Translations under genes and position numbers: made by a program
Shown here: positions 56,261 through 64,000 of the stretch, one piece after another
Numbering within the stretch: position 1 is the first letter of the stretch
Layout: every line of letters starts with the position of its first letter
The notes under the pieces: generated by a model
What the model was told of the DNA's origin: nothing
Database searches by the model: none
The model's input: the letters and a program-made list of their open reading frames with translations, nothing else
From: Micrococcales bacterium 72-143
GTDB taxonomy: Bacteria; Actinomycetota; Actinomycetes; Actinomycetales; Microbacteriaceae
Direction: 5' to 3'
Assembly (NCBI GenBank): GCA_001898835.1
Contig: MKVM01000003.1
Location: forward strand, 248,001-312,000
Length of the DNA: 64,000 nucleotides

Positions 56261-57565
56261 CTAGTTGCCGGCGAGGGCGTCGTCGGCCTTCTTGGCGGCG
56301 TCCTCGAGGGCCTCCCGGGGGTCGCCCTGGCCCTGGAGCACCTTCGAGATCGCCGAGCCGATCGCCTCCGAGAGGCCGACATAGCCGCTGACCGTGGGGC
56401 GCGAGTTGATCGCGTTGGCGCTGTTCGCCGCCATGATGTCGAGCCCGGGGAGGGCCTTGACCTGAGCCTGGAACTCGGGGGTGTCGATCTCGCTCTCCCG
56501 CAGGGGCAGGTTGCCGAACTCGACGTTCCAGCGCAGGTCCTGTTCGGGAGCCGTGAGCCATTTCATGAGCTCGAACGACCAGTAGTTCTCGTTGACGTCT
56601 CCGGTGTCGAACATCGCCCAGATGTCGGGGCCCGACACGGTCTGGTGGTCGCCGTCCGTTCCCGGCAGGACCGTCACGCCGTACTGCGTCTTCGCGGTGT
56701 TGAGGTCGTAGAGCTGCCAGGGGCCCGAGGTCATCATGCCGATGCGGTCGGCGGCGAACAGCTGCGCGAACTTCGTGTCCGTCTGGTCGAGGTAGATGCT
56801 CTTGTCCTCGACGGCCATCTGCCGCAGGAACTCGAGCGCGTCGACGCCGGCGTCGCTCGCGAAGGCCGCACTCTTCTTGTCGTCCGTGAGGATCTCGCCG
56901 CCGTTCTGCCACAGGTGCGGCCAGAACTGCCAGGTGGTCTCCTCGGAGCCCGAGACGGAGTACGCGTAGCCGTAGGTCTCGGTAGAGGGGTCGGTGAGCT
57001 TCTTCGCCGCGGCCCGGAAGTCGTCCCACGTCCAGTCCTCGGTGGGGTAGGCGACACCGGCCGCATCGAACACGGTCTTGTTGTAGATGAGGGACAGGTT
57101 GTCGACGAGGGCCGGGAAGCCGATGATCTTGTCTCCCGTGGGCTGCACGGTCGCGCGCGCCGCGGCGGGGAACTCGTCCCAGCGGAGGTCGGGGTCGTCG
57201 ACCTTGTCGCGCAGGTCGACGGTGCGGCCCGAGGTCTCGAGCTCGCTCGCCCAGGAGCCGAACGAGTAGGAGATGTTGGGGTAGGTGTCGCTCGCGAAGC
57301 CGGCGGAGAGCTTCTGGAGCAGCTCCTCGGTGGAGGAGGCACCCGAGGAGATGTCGATGGTGACGTTCGGGTGGTCCTTCTCGAACTCGTCGGCGAGCCC
57401 TTCGAGGATCTTCTCGGCCTCGTCGGACTGCCCGGTCCACCAGGTGAGGGTGACGTCGGCCTTCGGGTCGAGCTCGGTGGCCTTGTCCGCGCCCGTGCAG
57501 CCGGCGAGGGCGAGGGCGGTCGTGGTGGCCACGGCGAGGCCGAGCCAGGTGATGCGGCGTTGCAT
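56261..57565 (-). CDS. ABC sugar transporter substrate-binding lipoprotein
   Basis: A 434-residue family 1 binding protein and first gene of the seven-gene operon. The lipobox is ALALAGC near 23. VTLTWWTGQSDEAEKILEGL starts the mature fold, with IIGFPALVDNLSLIYNKTVF and GMMTSGPWQLYDLN further on. AGAGGA precedes the ATG at 57565. The ligand is unknown; the context suggests amino-sugar or galactose oligosaccharides. Direct and inverted AATGA motifs in its upstream region may bind a regulator. Confidence 0.93.
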   Translation of the reverse strand: MQRRITWLGLAVATTTALALAGCTGADKATELDPKADVTLTWWTGQSDEAEKILEGLADEFEKDHPNVTIDISSGASSTEELLQKLSAGFASDTYPNISYSFGSWASELETSGRTVDLRDKVDDPDLRWDEFPAAARATVQPTGDKIIGFPALVDNLSLIYNKTVFDAAGVAYPTEDWTWDDFRAAAKKLTDPSTETYGYAYSVSGSEETTWQFWPHLWQNGGEILTDDKKSAAFASDAGVDALEFLRQMAVEDKSIYLDQTDTKFAQLFAADRIGMMTSGPWQLYDLNTAKTQYGVTVLPGTDGDHQTVSGPDIWAMFDTGDVNENYWSFELMKWLTAPEQDLRWNVEFGNLPLRESEIDTPEFQAQVKALPGLDIMAANSANAINSRPTVSGYVGLSEAIGSAISKVLQGQGDPREALEDAAKKADDALAGN

Positions 57566-57627
57566 GTGCTGTCCTCTCGGTCGGGTGGTTCCCATGGTGA
57601 CCTGAGAATGAGCGTTTTCCAACACAG

Positions 57628-57645
57628 AATGACGATTCGATCATT
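57628..57645. promoter_or_regulatory. AATGA/TCATT dyad upstream of the binding-protein gene
   Basis: AATGA (57628-57632) and TCATT (57641-57645) are separated by 8 bases; a further GAATGA lies at 57606-57611. The region is AT-richer than its surroundings and lies between two divergent genes. Confidence 0.4.
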
Positions 57646-57661
57646 TTGAGTGCACAGTTGG

Positions 57662-57691
57662 TTCAACCCGGATGTGGTTCGGCCCTACCCT
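57662..57691 (+). promoter_or_regulatory. Probable promoter of the spherulin-4 gene
   Basis: TTCAAC (57662-57667) and TACCCT (57686-57691) with an 18-base spacer place the transcription start near 57698, about 67 nt before the ATG. Confidence 0.45.
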
Positions 57692-57700
57692 GGCGCCGTC

Positions 57701-57716
57701 ACCCTCGAACGAGGGT
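57701..57716. promoter_or_regulatory. Perfect palindrome in the spherulin-4 leader
   Basis: ACCCTCG-AA-CGAGGGT is a 16-bp perfect dyad directly after the predicted transcription start, the usual place for a repressor site. Confidence 0.55.
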
Positions 57717-57764
57717 CGACAGATCCGTCGCCGAACCGCTCGGCGCCCCTCGAAAGGAACCACC

Positions 57765-59588
57765 ATGACCAGATCGAGAATCGCGGGGGCGGTGATCGCG
57801 ACGACGGCTGTCGCGCTCGTGTCGGCCGCGCTCACGGCGACGCCGGCCGTCGCCACCACGCCGGACCTCGGGCAGAAGGTCGCCGTCCCCGCCTACATCC
57901 CGCCGTCCGACACCACCTCGTGGGCGAGCCTGACCTCCGCCCACGCGCAGCTCGACTTCATCGTCGTCAACGTCGCCAACGGCCCCGACTCGGCCGTCAA
58001 CGCCACCTGGAAGACGATCATCGACACCGCGCACGCGGCCGGCACGAAGGTGCTCGGCTACATCGACAGCGGCTACTTCGGTGCATCCGTGCCCGCCCGC
58101 ACGACGGTCCTCGGCGACACCGACGCGACCTCGTGGCTCGTGCAGGCCCAGCAGGACGCGGACCGCTGGTATCAGTTCTACGGCAGCTCGATCGACGGCA
58201 TCTTCGTCGACGACGGCCTCAACACCTGCGGTCCGACGACGGGCAGCAACGCCTACGTCGACCTCTACGAGCAGCTCGACGACTACATCCACGGCAACCA
58301 CCCGGGCTCGCTGACCGTCGTCAACCCGGGGATCACCGTGCCCGAGTGCTACGAGGACACGGCGGACATCATCGTGAGCTTCGAGGGCAGCTACGCCGAC
58401 TACGTCAACCCCTCGCCCGAGCGGGCGACCGCGCAGTGGCAGCTCGACGGCGATCCGAACAAGTTCTGGCACATCGTCTACGACGTGCCGGAGGCGCAGA
58501 TCGCCGCCGTCACGGCCGCCAGCAAGTCCAACAACGCCGGGTACCTGTACCTGACCCCGGACGTGCTCGCCAACCCGTACGACACGGCGCCCACCGGGAG
58601 CTACTGGACGAGCGAGCTCGCCGCGACCGCCGCGACGAGCACCACCGTGCCGTCGACCCCCGCGCGACCGAGCGCGACCGACGTGTACAGCACGGGCCTC
58701 GACCTGTCGTGGACCTCGTCCTCGTCATCGAACATCGTCGGCTACGAGGTCTACCGCGACGGCCTGCACATCGGGTCGGTCGGCAACTACTACCCCGCCT
58801 CCAGCGAGTTCACCGACGTCGGCCTCACCCCGGCGACGAGCTACAGCTACACGATCGCCGCGCGGCACCTGAACGGCAAGCTCTCGGCGCAGAGCACCGC
58901 GCGGAGCGTCACAACGGATGTCGTGTGGGGCAACGCCCCCGGGGCGCCCGGCTCGCTCGCCGGAAGCGACCTCACCGCCAACGGCATCCGGCTCGGCTGG
59001 ACCGCGTCGTCGGTCACGAACGACCCGGTCGCGTACTACGACGTCTACGCGAACGGCGTTCGCCGTGCGACGGTCGGCGCGAGCGTCACGAGCGTGCACC
59101 TCGGATTCCTCGACCCGGGCACGGCGTACAGCTTCACCGTGCGCGCCCGCAGCACCTCGAACGCGCAGTCCGCGGCCGCGACCACCGTGTCCGTGACGAC
59201 ACCGAACCCGGCGCCGATCGAGAACGCGAGCGTCGTGTTCGGAGCCACGACGACGACCTTCCAGGCGCAGTACAACCTCACGTTCAACTTCCAGAACGTG
59301 TTCATCGACGCCGACGGCAACGCGGCGACGGGCTACCCGGTCGGCGGCATCGGGGCCGACTTCCTCATCCAGAACGGCGGCTTCTTCCAGCACGCGACGG
59401 GTGCGGCCACGTGGGACTGGAGCCCCGTGACGCTGGGGTCGGGGCCGCTCGTGTCGAACGTCGGCGGGCTCGTGACGTGGGAGGTGCCGTCGAGCACCTT
59501 CGGTGCCGCCACGAGCCTGAGCGTCGTGTTCAACGGCTCGGGCAGCTCGCCGGACGAGACGCTCGCGCCGATCGTCGCGACGCGCTGA
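57765..59588 (+). CDS. Secreted spherulin-4 family protein (GH135-like) with two FN3 domains
   Basis: A 607-residue exported protein. A signal peptide (about 1-31, ending TPAVATT) is followed by a spherulin-4 barrel (about 35-290): AVPAYIPPSDTTSW, LDFIVVNVANGPDS, GTKVLGYIDSGYFGAS, IDGIFVDDGLNTCG with the acidic pair, and LTVVNPGITVPECYED. Two fibronectin type III domains (about 298-382 and 388-478) and a C-terminal beta-rich domain (FIDADGNAATGYPVGG) follow. Fungal Sph3 of this family cleaves galactosaminogalactan. GAAAGGA lies before the ATG. It is divergent from the amino-sugar-type transporter operon, which suggests it supplies that importer. Confidence 0.86.
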   Translation: MTRSRIAGAVIATTAVALVSAALTATPAVATTPDLGQKVAVPAYIPPSDTTSWASLTSAHAQLDFIVVNVANGPDSAVNATWKTIIDTAHAAGTKVLGYIDSGYFGASVPARTTVLGDTDATSWLVQAQQDADRWYQFYGSSIDGIFVDDGLNTCGPTTGSNAYVDLYEQLDDYIHGNHPGSLTVVNPGITVPECYEDTADIIVSFEGSYADYVNPSPERATAQWQLDGDPNKFWHIVYDVPEAQIAAVTAASKSNNAGYLYLTPDVLANPYDTAPTGSYWTSELAATAATSTTVPSTPARPSATDVYSTGLDLSWTSSSSSNIVGYEVYRDGLHIGSVGNYYPASSEFTDVGLTPATSYSYTIAARHLNGKLSAQSTARSVTTDVVWGNAPGAPGSLAGSDLTANGIRLGWTASSVTNDPVAYYDVYANGVRRATVGASVTSVHLGFLDPGTAYSFTVRARSTSNAQSAAATTVSVTTPNPAPIENASVVFGATTTTFQAQYNLTFNFQNVFIDADGNAATGYPVGGIGADFLIQNGGFFQHATGAATWDWSPVTLGSGPLVSNVGGLVTWEVPSSTFGAATSLSVVFNGSGSSPDETLAPIVATR

Positions 59589-59603
59589 CGCGCTGAACGA
59601 ACG

Positions 59604-59636
59604 GGGCCCGGGAGGCATGCGCCTTCCGGGCCCTTC
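59604..59636 (+). terminator. Terminator of the spherulin-4 gene
   Basis: A stem of about 13 pairs (GGGCCCGG with CCGGGCCC, extended past a G-T pair) with an ATGC loop, ending in TTCGT. It starts 16 bases after the stop codon, between convergent genes. Confidence 0.85.
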
Positions 59637-59661
59637 GTCGTCCGTGCGGTGAGGCGGGAGC

Positions 59662-60039
59662 TCAGTCAGGGCTCGGCTCGCCCCACGCACGCCGCATGAG
59701 CACCGTCACGTCACGATCGAGGTGCTCGAGCTTGGCCGCGATCGTCTCGAAGCGAGCGTCGACCTTGGAGTCCATCGCCTCGAAGCGGGCATCCATCGCC
59801 TGGAACCGATACTCCACGGCCTCGAAGCGCGCCTCGAACTTCGCATCCATCGCCTCGAAGCGTGCGGCAGACGCGATGTCGGTCTTCTCGAAGCGAACGA
59901 TCATCTCGCCCCGAAGACCCTCGATCGCGACCGTGGTCGAACGCATGATGACCGTCGTCATGAGCGACATGGCGCCGAGCATGACGGCCGCGAACACGCC
60001 GATGAGCGTCCACACCTGCAGCTCGGTCATCGGCTCCAT
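59662..60039 (-). CDS. Membrane-anchored coiled-coil hypothetical protein
   Basis: A 125-residue protein with one N-terminal membrane helix (about 8-33, LIGVFAAVMLGAMSLMTTVI) and a long helical tail of repeated seven-residue units built from RFEAMDAK/RFEAVEYR/RFQAMDAR/RFEAMDSK. The DNA carries matching short repeats, so copy number could vary. Such proteins are common in actinobacteria and without known function. ATG 60039 is used; an upstream ATG at 60099 is less likely. It lies between two sugar transport loci without clear ties to them. Confidence 0.7.
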   Translation of the reverse strand: MEPMTELQVWTLIGVFAAVMLGAMSLMTTVIMRSTTVAIEGLRGEMIVRFEKTDIASAARFEAMDAKFEARFEAVEYRFQAMDARFEAMDSKVDARFETIAAKLEHLDRDVTVLMRRAWGEPSPD

Positions 60040-60154
60040 CCCCACATTGTCGGCGGTCGGGGCGAGCTTGTCACGCGCGCACAACGGGTCCGGCGGCATC
60101 GTCCCCGGATCCGTGGAGAACCGCGGTATCCGGGCTTGTGGAGGAGAGGAAGCG

Positions 60155-61006
60155 CTACTTCATGCCCGAGAACGCCAGCCCGTCGATCACCCGCCGCTGC
60201 AGCACGATGAACAGCAGCAGGATGGGTGCGAGGGCCATGACGCTCGCCGCCATGATCACCGGATAGCTCGTGTTGTTCTTGTCGCCCACGAGCGTCGCGA
60301 GCCCCGCCGAGAGCGGCATGTTCTCCTGGTACGTCGTCACGACGAGCGGCCACAGCAGCTCATTCCACGACCACAGCGCCGTGAGGATCGCGAGCACGTT
60401 GATGCTCGGCCGCACGAGCGGAAGCATCACGTTCCAGAAGACCCGCAGCGGCGAGGCGCCGTCGAGGCGCGCCGCCTCCTCGAGCTCGTCCGGCAGGTTC
60501 TGGAAGGCGGTGTACATGAGGAAGGTGCCGAAGGCGCTGAACAGGCCGGGCGCCACGATCCCGATGAGGGTGTTGAGCCATCCGAGGCCCTGCACGATCT
60601 GGTACTGCGAGATGAGGTACACCTGCGACGGCACCATGAGGATCGACAGCACGACCGCGAGGATGTACCCACGGCCGAAGAACCGCATCCGCGCGAAGGC
60701 GTAGCCCGCGAGCGTGCACAGCAGGATCTGCGCGAGCGTGCGGATCACCGTGATGAGCACCGAGGTGCGCAGCTGCGAGAGGAACGGCAGGCGCTCGAAC
60801 ACGACCGCATAGTTCTCCCAGTGCAGCTCGCTCGGCCAGAAGTGCGGTGTGACCGACTGCACCTCGGAGTTCGTCGAGAGCGACATCAGGATCTGCCACA
60901 CGAACGGGAAGGCCATGAGCAGGCCGCCGATCGCGAGCACGACGTGGGCGAGGGCATGCGAGCCGCGGCGCGCGCTGCGGCGGCGGCGGACGGCGAGATC
61001 AGTCAC
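60155..61006 (-). CDS. ABC sugar transporter permease (MalG-type)
   Basis: A 283-residue permease, third gene of the rightmost importer operon. The EAA loop is LEEAARLDGASPLRVFWNVM, and it ends VIDGLAFSGMK. GTG at 61006 overlaps the end of the previous permease by 8 nt (GTGACTGA). Six helices are predicted. Confidence 0.93.
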   Translation of the reverse strand: MTDLAVRRRRSARRGSHALAHVVLAIGGLLMAFPFVWQILMSLSTNSEVQSVTPHFWPSELHWENYAVVFERLPFLSQLRTSVLITVIRTLAQILLCTLAGYAFARMRFFGRGYILAVVLSILMVPSQVYLISQYQIVQGLGWLNTLIGIVAPGLFSAFGTFLMYTAFQNLPDELEEAARLDGASPLRVFWNVMLPLVRPSINVLAILTALWSWNELLWPLVVTTYQENMPLSAGLATLVGDKNNTSYPVIMAASVMALAPILLLFIVLQRRVIDGLAFSGMK

Positions 61007-61940
61007 TGACGACCCACCTCCTCTGCAGACGGAACTGGATGAAGGTCGCGATGCCGATGATCGCGAGGATGACCATCGCGATCGCGGCCGCGTAGCCCTT
61101 GTCGTTCAGCACGAACCCCTCGCGGTAGAAGAAGTAGACGAGCGACATGCTCTTGGGCACGATCGGGTTCGAGCTGCCGAGGATCGCGTAGAGCAGGTCG
61201 AACAGCTGGAAGCTGGCGATCGTCGTGACCACGGTCACGAAGAAGATGCTCGGCGTCAGCAGGGGCACCGTGATCGAGGTGAAGCGTCGCCACGCGGACG
61301 CCCCGTCGAGCTCGGCGGCCTCGTAGTACTCCGGCGGGATCGACTTGAGGCCCGCGCCCAGCACGATGATCGCGAAGCCGAGCGACGACCACAGCCCGAC
61401 GATCGCGACCGCGACGAGCGCGTAGCCGGGCGTGCTCGTCCAGTACGGGCCGTCGATCCCGACGAGACCGAGCGCCCAGTTCAGGATGCCGAAGTCGCCG
61501 TTGAAGATGATGCGCCAGACCATCGCGACCGCCGTCGGCATCGCGATGTAGGGCAGGAAGAACAGCACCCGGTATACGGCGGCGAAGCGCAGGCCGGGGA
61601 GGTTCAGCAGGGTCGCGATGACGATCGCGATCGGGATGCCGAGCAGCACGATCACCGTGTAGAGGAGCGTGTTGCCGATCGACTGGTACAGCTTCGGGTC
61701 CATCACCAGGCGGACGTAGTTGTCGAAGCCGGTCCAGGTGGAGCCGCCGAAGACCCCCCACTCGGTGAACGAGAAGTAGAAGGTCTGCAGGATCGGCCAC
61801 AGGTAGAAGGTGACGATGCCGATGAGCAGCGGGAGCACGAACAACCACGGCCAGGCGCCGTCCCGCCGACGGGCCTGGGCCTCCGCCCCGCCGCGCCGGG
61901 TGGCGCGAGCGGGGCGGAGGCGTGCGAGGGGGGAGCTCAT
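60999..61940 (-). CDS. ABC sugar transporter permease (MalF-type)
   Basis: A 313-residue permease with an Arg/Ala-rich cytoplasmic head. The EAA loop is YYEAAELDGASAWRRFTSIT, followed by LFDLLYAILGSSNPIVPKS. The start overlaps the binding-protein stop by one base (TGATG). It pairs with the next permease. Confidence 0.93.
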   Translation of the reverse strand: MSSPLARLRPARATRRGGAEAQARRRDGAWPWLFVLPLLIGIVTFYLWPILQTFYFSFTEWGVFGGSTWTGFDNYVRLVMDPKLYQSIGNTLLYTVIVLLGIPIAIVIATLLNLPGLRFAAVYRVLFFLPYIAMPTAVAMVWRIIFNGDFGILNWALGLVGIDGPYWTSTPGYALVAVAIVGLWSSLGFAIIVLGAGLKSIPPEYYEAAELDGASAWRRFTSITVPLLTPSIFFVTVVTTIASFQLFDLLYAILGSSNPIVPKSMSLVYFFYREGFVLNDKGYAAAIAMVILAIIGIATFIQFRLQRRWVVSD

Positions 61941-63244
61941 CACTCCTTGGCCAGTGCGTCGTTCATCTGCTTCGCGAGCTCGGCCGTCACGTCCGCGACG
62001 GGCCGGGCGCCCGAGAAGGCGTCGGGCAGCAGCTCGGCCTCGAAGGCGTTCCACGCCGCGGAGTTCTTCGAGACGGGCAGCGGGACCGCGTAGTCGACGG
62101 CGTCGAGGAAGACCTGCAGGTTCACGCCCGGCAGCGAGTCGACGAACGAGGACTGTGTGCCCGTGAAGGCCGGGATGATCGAGCCGACCTCGCCTTGCTG
62201 CTGCTGGGCCTCCTTGCTCGCGAGGAACACCTGGAGGGCGCGCGCCGCCTGCTTGTTCTTGCTGTTCGCGGCGACGACGTTCGAGACACCGTGGATGACG
62301 GTGGCCTGCTTCTCGCCCTTGGGGAGCGGGGCGACCTGCACGTCGGCCGCGACATCCGAGCCGCCGATCGCACCGCGGAACCAGCTGCCGCCGTAGTACA
62401 TGGCGAGCTTGCCCGAGGTGAACCACTGGTCGGCCGGGGTGTCGGTGAGCTGCTGCATCGACGGCGACGCACCGCTCGCGATGAGGTCGGTCCAGAGCTG
62501 GATGCCGGCCTGGGTCGCCGGCTCGTCGTAGCCGGAGGTGCCGTCGGCCGTGATGACCTCGCCGCCGGCCTGGAAGATCGTGTTGTAGTACGTGGTCTGG
62601 CCGTCCATGCCACCCGCGACGCCGTAGATCCCCTGGTCCTTGAGCTTCGTGGAGATCTCGTCGCCGGCCTTCTTCAGGTCGTCCCAGGTCCAGTCGGCGC
62701 TCGGCTCGGCGACGCCGGCCTCCGCGAAGATGGCCTTGTTGTACCAGAGGCCGATCGTGTCGAAGTCCTTCGGCACCCCGTACTGCACGCCGTCGAGCTT
62801 GTAGAGGTCGACGAGCGCGCTCGGGTAGTTCGCGGGGTCGATGTAGCCGCCGTCGACGAGCGGGGTGAGGGGCGCGACCTTGCCGTTCGACGCGTAGAGC
62901 TGGAAGTTCGGGCCGTTGAGCCAGAACAGGTCGGGGAGGGTGTCGCTCGACGCCTGGGTCTGGATCTTGGTCCAGTAGTCGCCCCAGGGGGTCACGTCGA
63001 GGTTGACCTTGATGTTCGGGTACTCCTTGTTGAAGTCCTTGAGGTTCGCCTCGATCGCGGGCTGCTGGCTCGCGTCCCAGAAGGCGTAGGTGAGCTCGGC
63101 CTTGAGGTCGGAGGCAGGGGGCGTGTAGTCGGCGTCGCCGCCCGTGTCGCCGGAGGGGCCGGAGCAGGCCGCCAGGAGGGCGGCGGCGCTCACCGTCGCG
63201 GTGAGGGCGAGCGCTGCGCGACCGCGGGTTGTCATGCGTTGCAT
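61940..63244 (-). CDS. ABC sugar transporter substrate-binding lipoprotein
   Basis: A 434-residue family 1 binding protein, first gene of its operon. The lipobox is ALLAACS near 27. The mature part starts AELTYAFWDASQQPAIEANL and includes YGVPKDFDTIGLWYNKAIF and MYYGGSWFRGAIGG. AAAGGA precedes the ATG at 63244. Its ligand is unknown; the divergent amidohydrolase hints at a lactone or acid-sugar, but that is weak. No attenuator hairpin follows it, in contrast to the operon to the left. Confidence 0.93.
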   Translation of the reverse strand: MQRMTTRGRAALALTATVSAAALLAACSGPSGDTGGDADYTPPASDLKAELTYAFWDASQQPAIEANLKDFNKEYPNIKVNLDVTPWGDYWTKIQTQASSDTLPDLFWLNGPNFQLYASNGKVAPLTPLVDGGYIDPANYPSALVDLYKLDGVQYGVPKDFDTIGLWYNKAIFAEAGVAEPSADWTWDDLKKAGDEISTKLKDQGIYGVAGGMDGQTTYYNTIFQAGGEVITADGTSGYDEPATQAGIQLWTDLIASGASPSMQQLTDTPADQWFTSGKLAMYYGGSWFRGAIGGSDVAADVQVAPLPKGEKQATVIHGVSNVVAANSKNKQAARALQVFLASKEAQQQQGEVGSIIPAFTGTQSSFVDSLPGVNLQVFLDAVDYAVPLPVSKNSAAWNAFEAELLPDAFSGARPVADVTAELAKQMNDALAKE

Positions 63245-63322
63245 CAGGTGGTCCTTTCGAAGCCGGACCGGACGCGAGGACCGGATCCAGGGAATGGGGG
63301 GTGGTGCCTTGCACGCGATGTG

Positions 63323-63431
63323 AACTTCTGCCTCGTCGCGTGAAGTTGCTCGATATTCCCGTGAGCCGCGCGTTTGGGCAACATTCACTCATGAATCTGC
63401 GCGAAATGATCACTACAGATGCACATTAGTG
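63323..63431. promoter_or_regulatory. Divergent promoter region with three short dyads
   Basis: AACTTC/GAAGTT (63323-63328, 63342-63347), ATTCA-CTCA-TGAAT (63383-63396) and CACTA/TAGTG (63411-63415, 63427-63431) lie in a notably AT-rich gap between the binding-protein and amidohydrolase genes. Any of them could be a local regulator's operator; the regulator is not in the window. Confidence 0.4.
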
Positions 63432-63495
63432 TTCGCTGTCTCTCATCCGGTCATAACCTGGGCCCACCCCGCCGGATCAGCACAGGAGCCGCCCC

Positions 63496-64000
63496 GTGAC
63501 CGACAACGCCGCCACCCCCCTCTCCTGGGAGGAGCTGCGCCGCCTCCCCGTTCCCGAATGGCATCCCGTATCGCAGTTGCGGCTGCCGGCCACCGAGGTC
63601 GAGCGGGCCGCATTCCCGGCCATCGACGTGCACAACCATCTCGGCCGCTGGCTGAGCGACGGCGAGTGGATGATCGAGGATCCCGACGCGCTCGTGCACG
63701 TCATGGACGAGTGCGACGTGGAGACGGTCGTCAACCTCGACGGTATGTGGGCCGAGGAGGTGACCGCGAACGTCGAGCGCTACGACCGCGCGTACCCGGG
63801 TCGCTTCCTGACCTTCTGCCAGCTGGACTGGAGCGAGCTCGCGGCGCCCGACGGCGCCGCGAGGCTCCGCGCCTCCCTCGAGGACAGCGCCCGCCGCGGG
63901 GCTCGCGGCGTCAAGATCTGGAAGAACCTCGGCCTCACGATCCGCGACGCCGACGGCGCCCTCATCCTGCCCGACGACGCGCGTGTGATCGCCGTCGTCG
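63496..64000 (+). CDS. Amidohydrolase family protein (partial, TIM-barrel metal hydrolase)
   Basis: The first 168 codons of an amidohydrolase-2 type protein, cut by the right edge. The metal-binding HxH lies in FPAIDVHNHLGRWLSDGEW near residue 40, then VETVVNLDGMWAEEV, PGRFLTFCQLDW and ARGVKIWKNLGLTIRDADG, where the lysine region is typical. Relatives include lactonases and decarboxylases of sugar acids or aromatic acids. AGGAG lies 7 nt before the GTG. Divergent from the binding-protein gene, it probably belongs to the same catabolic locus. Confidence 0.85.
   Translation, partial: MTDNAATPLSWEELRRLPVPEWHPVSQLRLPATEVERAAFPAIDVHNHLGRWLSDGEWMIEDPDALVHVMDECDVETVVNLDGMWAEEVTANVERYDRAYPGRFLTFCQLDWSELAAPDGAARLRASLEDSARRGARGVKIWKNLGLTIRDADGALILPDDARVIAVV

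Overview
The window is high-GC DNA (about 70% G+C by eye) with dense genes, GTG/TTG starts and strong G/C in third codon positions. The protein set (actinobacterial rpoB, a PopR/ClpP pair, Nei2, Lhr, ABATE, DUF2277 and DUF427 proteins) and the constant use of the hexamer GGATGC/GCATCC point to an actinomycete, most likely of the family Microbacteriaceae. Nothing looks like phage, plasmid, CRISPR or a classical insertion sequence.

Layout. 1-256: first codons of rpoB (minus) with its promoter. 0.5-9.5 kb: housekeeping and unassigned single genes (GIN-domain lipoprotein, spermidine-synthase-like protein, sugar dehydrogenase lipoprotein, SprT-like protease, ABATE regulator, ComB-like and resolvase-like proteins, DEAD-box helicase, NUDIX-like protein, esterase). 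9.5-13.2 kb: a minus operon with ABC exporter ATPase and permease, histidine kinase and response regulator. 14.0-18.8 kb: lhr. 19.1-20.8 kb: popR-like regulator convergent with two clpP genes, one of which lacks the catalytic serine. 20.9-35.8 kb: nei2, a membrane protein, an ECF sigma/anti-sigma/surface-protein operon, cinA, an EamA exporter, an alarmone synthetase, HxlR/NmrA and HxlR/VOC pairs, an rRNA-type methyltransferase, and tRNA-Ser(CGA). 36.0-43.6 kb: a penicillin-binding carboxypeptidase, a translationally coupled DUF917-HyuA-M20 operon, dapC and a cation efflux protein.

43.6-64 kb is a carbohydrate-use island with three ABC importers, each with a binding protein and two permeases but no ATPase. 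The first is coupled to an alpha-galactosidase and a divergent ROK repressor. The second lies in a seven-gene operon with a SIS isomerase, two PfkB-family kinases and a lipoprotein TIM-barrel hydrolase, and is divergent from a secreted spherulin-4 (GH135-like) protein. Read together, these suggest breakdown of a galactose/galactosamine polymer such as fungal galactosaminogalactan, followed by uptake and conversion through galactosamine-6-phosphate and tagatose-6-phosphate. That is an inference. The third importer is divergent from a partial amidohydrolase at the right edge.

Two genome-scale patterns cut across the genes. First, long, nearly perfect hairpins (arms 13-26 nt) of several unrelated sequence families sit in many intergenic gaps, in every gene orientation. 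Two lie in frame inside lhr, one encodes the end of a clpP, and one supplies the stop codons of two convergent genes. Second, many monocistronic genes have a NANNNT box exactly six bases before the start codon, which implies leaderless mRNAs and fixes many starts.
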